Assembly: GCA_003990745.1 (NCBI GenBank)
Contig: RBNI01006492.1
Coordinates: 1 to 11,268 of the forward strand
Direction of reading: 5' to 3'
Origin: Jimgerdemannia flammicorona
Taxonomy: Eukaryota > Mucoromycota > Endogonomycetes > Endogonales > Endogonaceae
Length of the DNA stretch: 11,268 nucleotides
The notes beneath the pieces were generated by a model, which worked only from the letters and a program-made list of their open reading frames with translations, searched no databases and had not been told where the DNA came from. Positions 8,841 through 11,268 of this stretch are shown here, piece after piece. Position numbers and translations under genes: made by a program. Each line of letters opens with the position of its first letter. Positions within the stretch are counted from its first letter, which is position 1.

Positions 8841-10140
8841 TTGATACTTCCAGTCAAAGAGAAGGAGATCCAAAGAGTCCTTGTAGCAACTAAGCTTGAG
8901 ATGGCACTAGAACAGGATGGGCTACCTTACCACATTTGGAAGAAGATGGTGAAGATTCCTGGAGTTCTAGAAGAGATAGCAGCCCTCTGTGACTATGTTC
9001 TCCTAAATGGTGAGTGGGTTGGAGAGCAGGACTTGGGGTTGGTGGTCTTTTTGTATAAAGATAAGGAGAGGAGGGAGGACTAGAAGAACTGGAGACTGAT
9101 CATACTTCTGAATATAGATAGGAAGATAGTGACAAAGGTAATTATTGCAAGGCTACAGAAGGTTGCCCAACAGGTGCTAGGTTAAGAGCAGCAGGGCTTT
9201 GTTGGAGGTAGGCTTACATATCAGAGATGAGACAGCCTGGGTTCATAGCATTATTGAAGGAGTACAGACTTGTGGATTAGATGAAAGATTGATTTTTTTA
9301 GACCAGGAGAAGGCCTATGACCACATCCAGAGAGTGTGGCTGGGTAAGATACTGGATAGAATTGATGTTCCTTCGTGATTTTGAGTTTCTATATTGAATC
9401 TATTGGAGGGCAGTAGGGCAGTACTGATGTGTAATGCTCACTGTGGTCTGGCATTTCTCTTAGAAAGAAGAGTTCCTCAGGGAGATCCTCTGTCTCCTAT
9501 CCTTTATGCCCTTTCATTAGAATCTTTAATGGATAGGATATGATAGAAGGTAGCAGAACTCTCTATATATGGTGTAGTGTGGAAGGTGGGGGCCTTTGCA
9601 GATGATATGGTAGTTGGACTTGGCTTTGTGGCAGATGTTACAGTACTTATGGAGATGGTTGAATGGTATGAGACATATTCTGGGGTAAAACTCAACTAGC
9701 ATAAGTGTGAGATGATAGTACTGTAAGAGAGGACAACATTAGAACAATTGTCTCTACAGAAGAAGTAGTAAGATATTTGGGCAACTTTTTTTCTATATAT
9801 GGTTCTGTCTTACTATGAGTGTGGTGAGAAAGGAGGGTGGCCATTTGGGGGAAGCTCTTAGAGGTTGGGAAGGGTGCTACATTTCCTTAGCAGGCCAGGT
9901 ATCAATCCTAAATATCTACTGGTTCTCTAAGCTATGGTATATTACATATCATTTGGACTTCTAGCTTGGGTGGTGAAGAGACTTATGAAACTGGCTAGAG
10001 ACTGGATTTGAGCAGAAAGGAGGGCTCAGATTGGTTGGGACACTCTGGCAACACCAGTGATTTGGGGAGAGCTAGGTCCAGTAGACTTTCCTAAGAGGCT
10101 GCACTGCTTGCGAGCTTGGTGGTTGAAAAGGGCTGTTGAT

Positions 10141-10325
10141 TTACAGGGAAGAGGTTGAGTGTTACTAATACAGAAGATATAGGAGATAAGATTCTCCCAA
10201 TAAGAGTCCTTGGGAGATTTGCTCTCTCTGGTGGGTCTGAATGGAAGCTGAGAGCTACAGTATAAGGGCTTCTGGTAGGGGGTAATAGATGGAGCACACT
10301 GAATAGGCCTGCACTAGTAAGGAAA
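10141..10325 (+). repeat. Direct repeat, mutated copy (pairs with 11083-11268)
   Basis: This C-terminal piece of LINE-B aligns along its length with 11083-11268. Differences include TGG to TAG (10274-10276 against GTGGGG in the partner) and several TpG-to-TpA changes, as expected from RIP, but also changes of other kinds, so the two are diverged relatives and not simply before-and-after versions. Confidence 0.85.
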
Positions 10326-10330
10326 TGAGA

Positions 10331-10945
10331 GAGAGATACTGTAGACAGCTCCTTTCTCCACTACCTTACCGGTTACAAGGTTTGGTAGGTGACCTTCTAA
10401 GTCCCCTTTCCCCTAGTATTACCCCCTCTACCTCGGGTTGGTTTGCTGTACCTGCAGGGGCATGGTGAGAGGAGGGCAATGGTGATGAGTTGTCCCTTTA
10501 TCAGTGTCAGATCGGTGCTTCCTCCACTTTTTCACAGATTCTGGTGCCTTCAGCTGTGTCTGGAGTATACCTGTTTTGGTGTGGTGACTTCTTTCTTTTG
10601 CCATCACCAACAAGGAGGTGTCTCGGTGTGTCTTGGGCTACATAGGGAGTCAGCCGACCTTGGGCATCAAGTACTCAGTGTAGGTTACCTGCAGGTCCTC
10701 GGTGCCTGTGGTGGGGCCCTCTGGCTTTGACGAGCTTCCTAGCGAGTGCAGTTCTGGCATAGGTGACTGTTTTTTCAGGTGATGTCGGGATGGGAGGGGA
10801 GATGGCCATCACAGATAGGCAGAAGGGCAATTACAGTGAACCAGTAAGGTGCCAGGCTGGGGGCGGTTGTCAGGGCTGGGGTGGGTGCTGCTTCAGTGGG
10901 GCCTTTTGATTGGTGCAGTGCAGTTAGGTGGTAGGTGTCACTCTC
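10331..10945 (+). other. Little-mutated stretch between LINE copies; possible LINE-B ORF2 tail, otherwise unidentified
   Basis: Composition changes here to more balanced, GC-richer DNA with CpG present, so RIP is weak or absent. A plus-strand frame from 10443 to a TGA at 10728-10730 begins GHGERRAMVMSCPF, faintly like the E...H....CP block found near the end of many LINE ORF2 proteins; this is suggestive only. No splice pattern, RNA gene or known domain was recognised in 10731-10870. From ~10870 faint similarity to LINE-B ORF2 reappears (GL.WV...), so the true left end of LINE-C may lie in this stretch. Confidence 0.35.
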
Positions 10946-11268
10946 AGCTTCTTTGGGTGATTCATGAGGTTGGGCCCCGGTCATCTGGAGGGGTCGGGGG
11001 GCCCAAGGCTACCCATTTCAGGCATCTTGGCTGCACTCAACTGGAACCGAGAGCTGACATGGCAATGTGATCGAGGTCTAAGCTACGGGGTGGAGGTTGG
11101 GTACCGTTGATGAAGAAGGTGTGGGAGATGAGGGTCTCCCCCAGGGGGTCCTCAGGGGATCTGCTCTCTTTGGTGGGTCTGAATGGGAGTCGCCGGCTAC
11201 GATATAAGGGCTTCTGGTGGGGAGTGGTCGATGGAGCTCACAGGATAGGCCTGCGCTGGCGTGGTGAT
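10946..11268 (+). mobile_element. LINE-C: 5'-truncated, little-mutated relative of the LINE-B C-terminus
   Basis: This is a second copy of the region at ~10026-10325 of LINE-B, in the same orientation about 940 bp downstream. Shared blocks include GGTGGGTCTGAATGG, TATAAGGGCTTCTGGT and ATAGGCCTGC. From 11083 to the window edge it is open and reads through GDLLSLVGLNGSRRLRYKGF and WWGVVDGAHRIGL, whereas the same frame in LINE-B has stops at Trp and other positions. Further left, APVIW at about 10975-10989 pairs with TPVIW of LINE-B, but in another frame, so small indels separate the parts; a TGA lies at 11068-11070. FADD would be expected near 10520 if the copy were complete and is absent, so it is truncated at its 5' side. 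It continues beyond the window. Confidence 0.8.
11083..11268 (+). repeat. Direct repeat, little-mutated copy (pairs with 10141-10325)
   Basis: Open in one frame for all 62 codons and containing CpG (CGCCGG, CGAT, GCGCTGGCG) that the partner lacks. It serves as an internal reference for what LINE-B looked like before mutation. Confidence 0.85.

Larger units (their letters stand above)
5460..10730 (+). mobile_element. LINE-B: L1-like non-LTR retrotransposon, moderately RIP-mutated
   Basis: A near full-length two-ORF LINE on the plus strand: possible 5' leader (~5460-5632), ORF1 (~5633-7492) and ORF2 (7489 to at least ~10330, possibly 10730). It is G-rich and C-poor, with TG and CA dinucleotides still common, so it has suffered less than the DNA to its left. 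Both ORFs carry many stops and several frame changes, so it is dead. If ORF2 ends at 10730 it spans about 1,080 codons, a usual size for L1-type ORF2. No poly(A) tail or target-site duplication was found, so both ends are approximate. Confidence 0.85.
7489..10730 (+). pseudogene. LINE-B ORF2: AP-like endonuclease and reverse transcriptase (broken)
   Basis: The family protein nicks target DNA and primes reverse transcription there. The start at 7489 is chosen because IFSLNINSLWGS, the first endonuclease block with its Asn, follows within eight codons. Further endonuclease motifs: LEADLFLLQDV (7579-7611), SGDFN (7892-7906), RIDLIL (8081-8098) and SDHWG (8159-8173) with the catalytic His. The reverse transcriptase opens with EIQRVLVATKLEMA then QDGLPYHIWKK in the frame at 8841-9083; next come NWRLIILLNIDRKI from 9087, LDQEKAYDH (9298-9324), PQGDPLSPILYA (9475-9510), FADD (9595-9606, catalytic pair intact) and GVKLN.HKCEMIVL to 9722. 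A C-terminal region with PVIWGELG (from ~10052) and GDLLSLVGLNG follows. The reading frame changes near 7784, 8200-8450, 8840 and 9225, and stops lie mainly at expected Trp and Gln. Motifs are of the L1/Tx1 kind. The tail beyond ~10330 is less certain. Confidence 0.92.

Noticed and set aside
8430..8873. Longest open frame of the window, 147 residues on the minus strand
   Set aside because: It lies opposite the LINE-B ORF2 linker and has the Ser/Pro/Leu/Thr-rich composition expected from the complement of G-rich coding DNA. No domain is recognised.
10760..10870. Possible RNase H domain (VTVFSGDVGMGGEM) after LINE-B ORF2
   Set aside because: Only a loose likeness to the TDGS start; no later catalytic residues follow at suitable spacing.
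1..11268. CRISPR array, tRNA or rRNA genes, prokaryotic defence or operon structure
   Set aside because: No regularly spaced repeats, tRNA-like arms or rRNA motifs were seen, and the content is eukaryotic retrotransposon sequence.

Overview
This window looks like a transposon graveyard from the genome of a filamentous fungus. An ascomycete (Pezizomycotina) with repeat-induced point mutation (RIP) is the best fit. Three things point there. The interior is very AT-rich and full of TpA, with CpG almost absent and CpA/TpG depleted. Reverse-transcriptase motifs survive with exactly the changes that CpA-to-TpA (TpG-to-TpA) transitions would give, for example FADD read as FTNN. Most stop codons stand where Gln (CAG/CAA) or Trp (TGG) is expected. 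I cannot name the species. I found no intact gene, no RNA gene, no CRISPR array and no bacterial-type operon.

Layout, left to right. Bases 1-293 are not mutated in this way and carry, on the minus strand, the start of an unrecognised open frame that runs off the window. Bases ~300-1530 are the 3' part of a RIP-mutated Ty1/copia LTR retrotransposon: end of the reverse transcriptase, RNase H, a T-rich 3' tract with a pure run of 71 T, a polypurine tract, and the start of the 3' LTR. Bases ~1531-3735 are heavily mutated, purine-rich on the plus strand, and not identified. At ~3735 the skew flips abruptly to pyrimidine-rich, and ~3740-5455 is a heavily mutated non-LTR (LINE) reverse transcriptase on the plus strand (LINE-A). 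Bases ~5460-10330, perhaps to ~10730, are a second, moderately mutated and G-rich L1-like LINE (LINE-B). It has a broken ORF1, an ATGA overlap, and a broken ORF2 with recognisable AP-endonuclease and reverse-transcriptase domains. Bases ~10331-10945 show little or no RIP and may include the ORF2 tail. Bases ~10946-11268 are a less mutated, 5'-truncated relative of the LINE-B C-terminus (LINE-C), leaving the window at the right edge.

The elements do not work together as a system. They are successive insertions with different mutation loads, so the window is best read as a record of transposition and genome defence. The parts most worth a second look are the stepwise mutation gradient, the mutated and little-mutated pair of LINE tails about 940 bp apart, the sharp strand-skew switch near 3735, the 71-T homopolymer, and the unidentified frame at the left edge. 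I see no convincing new biological system here.
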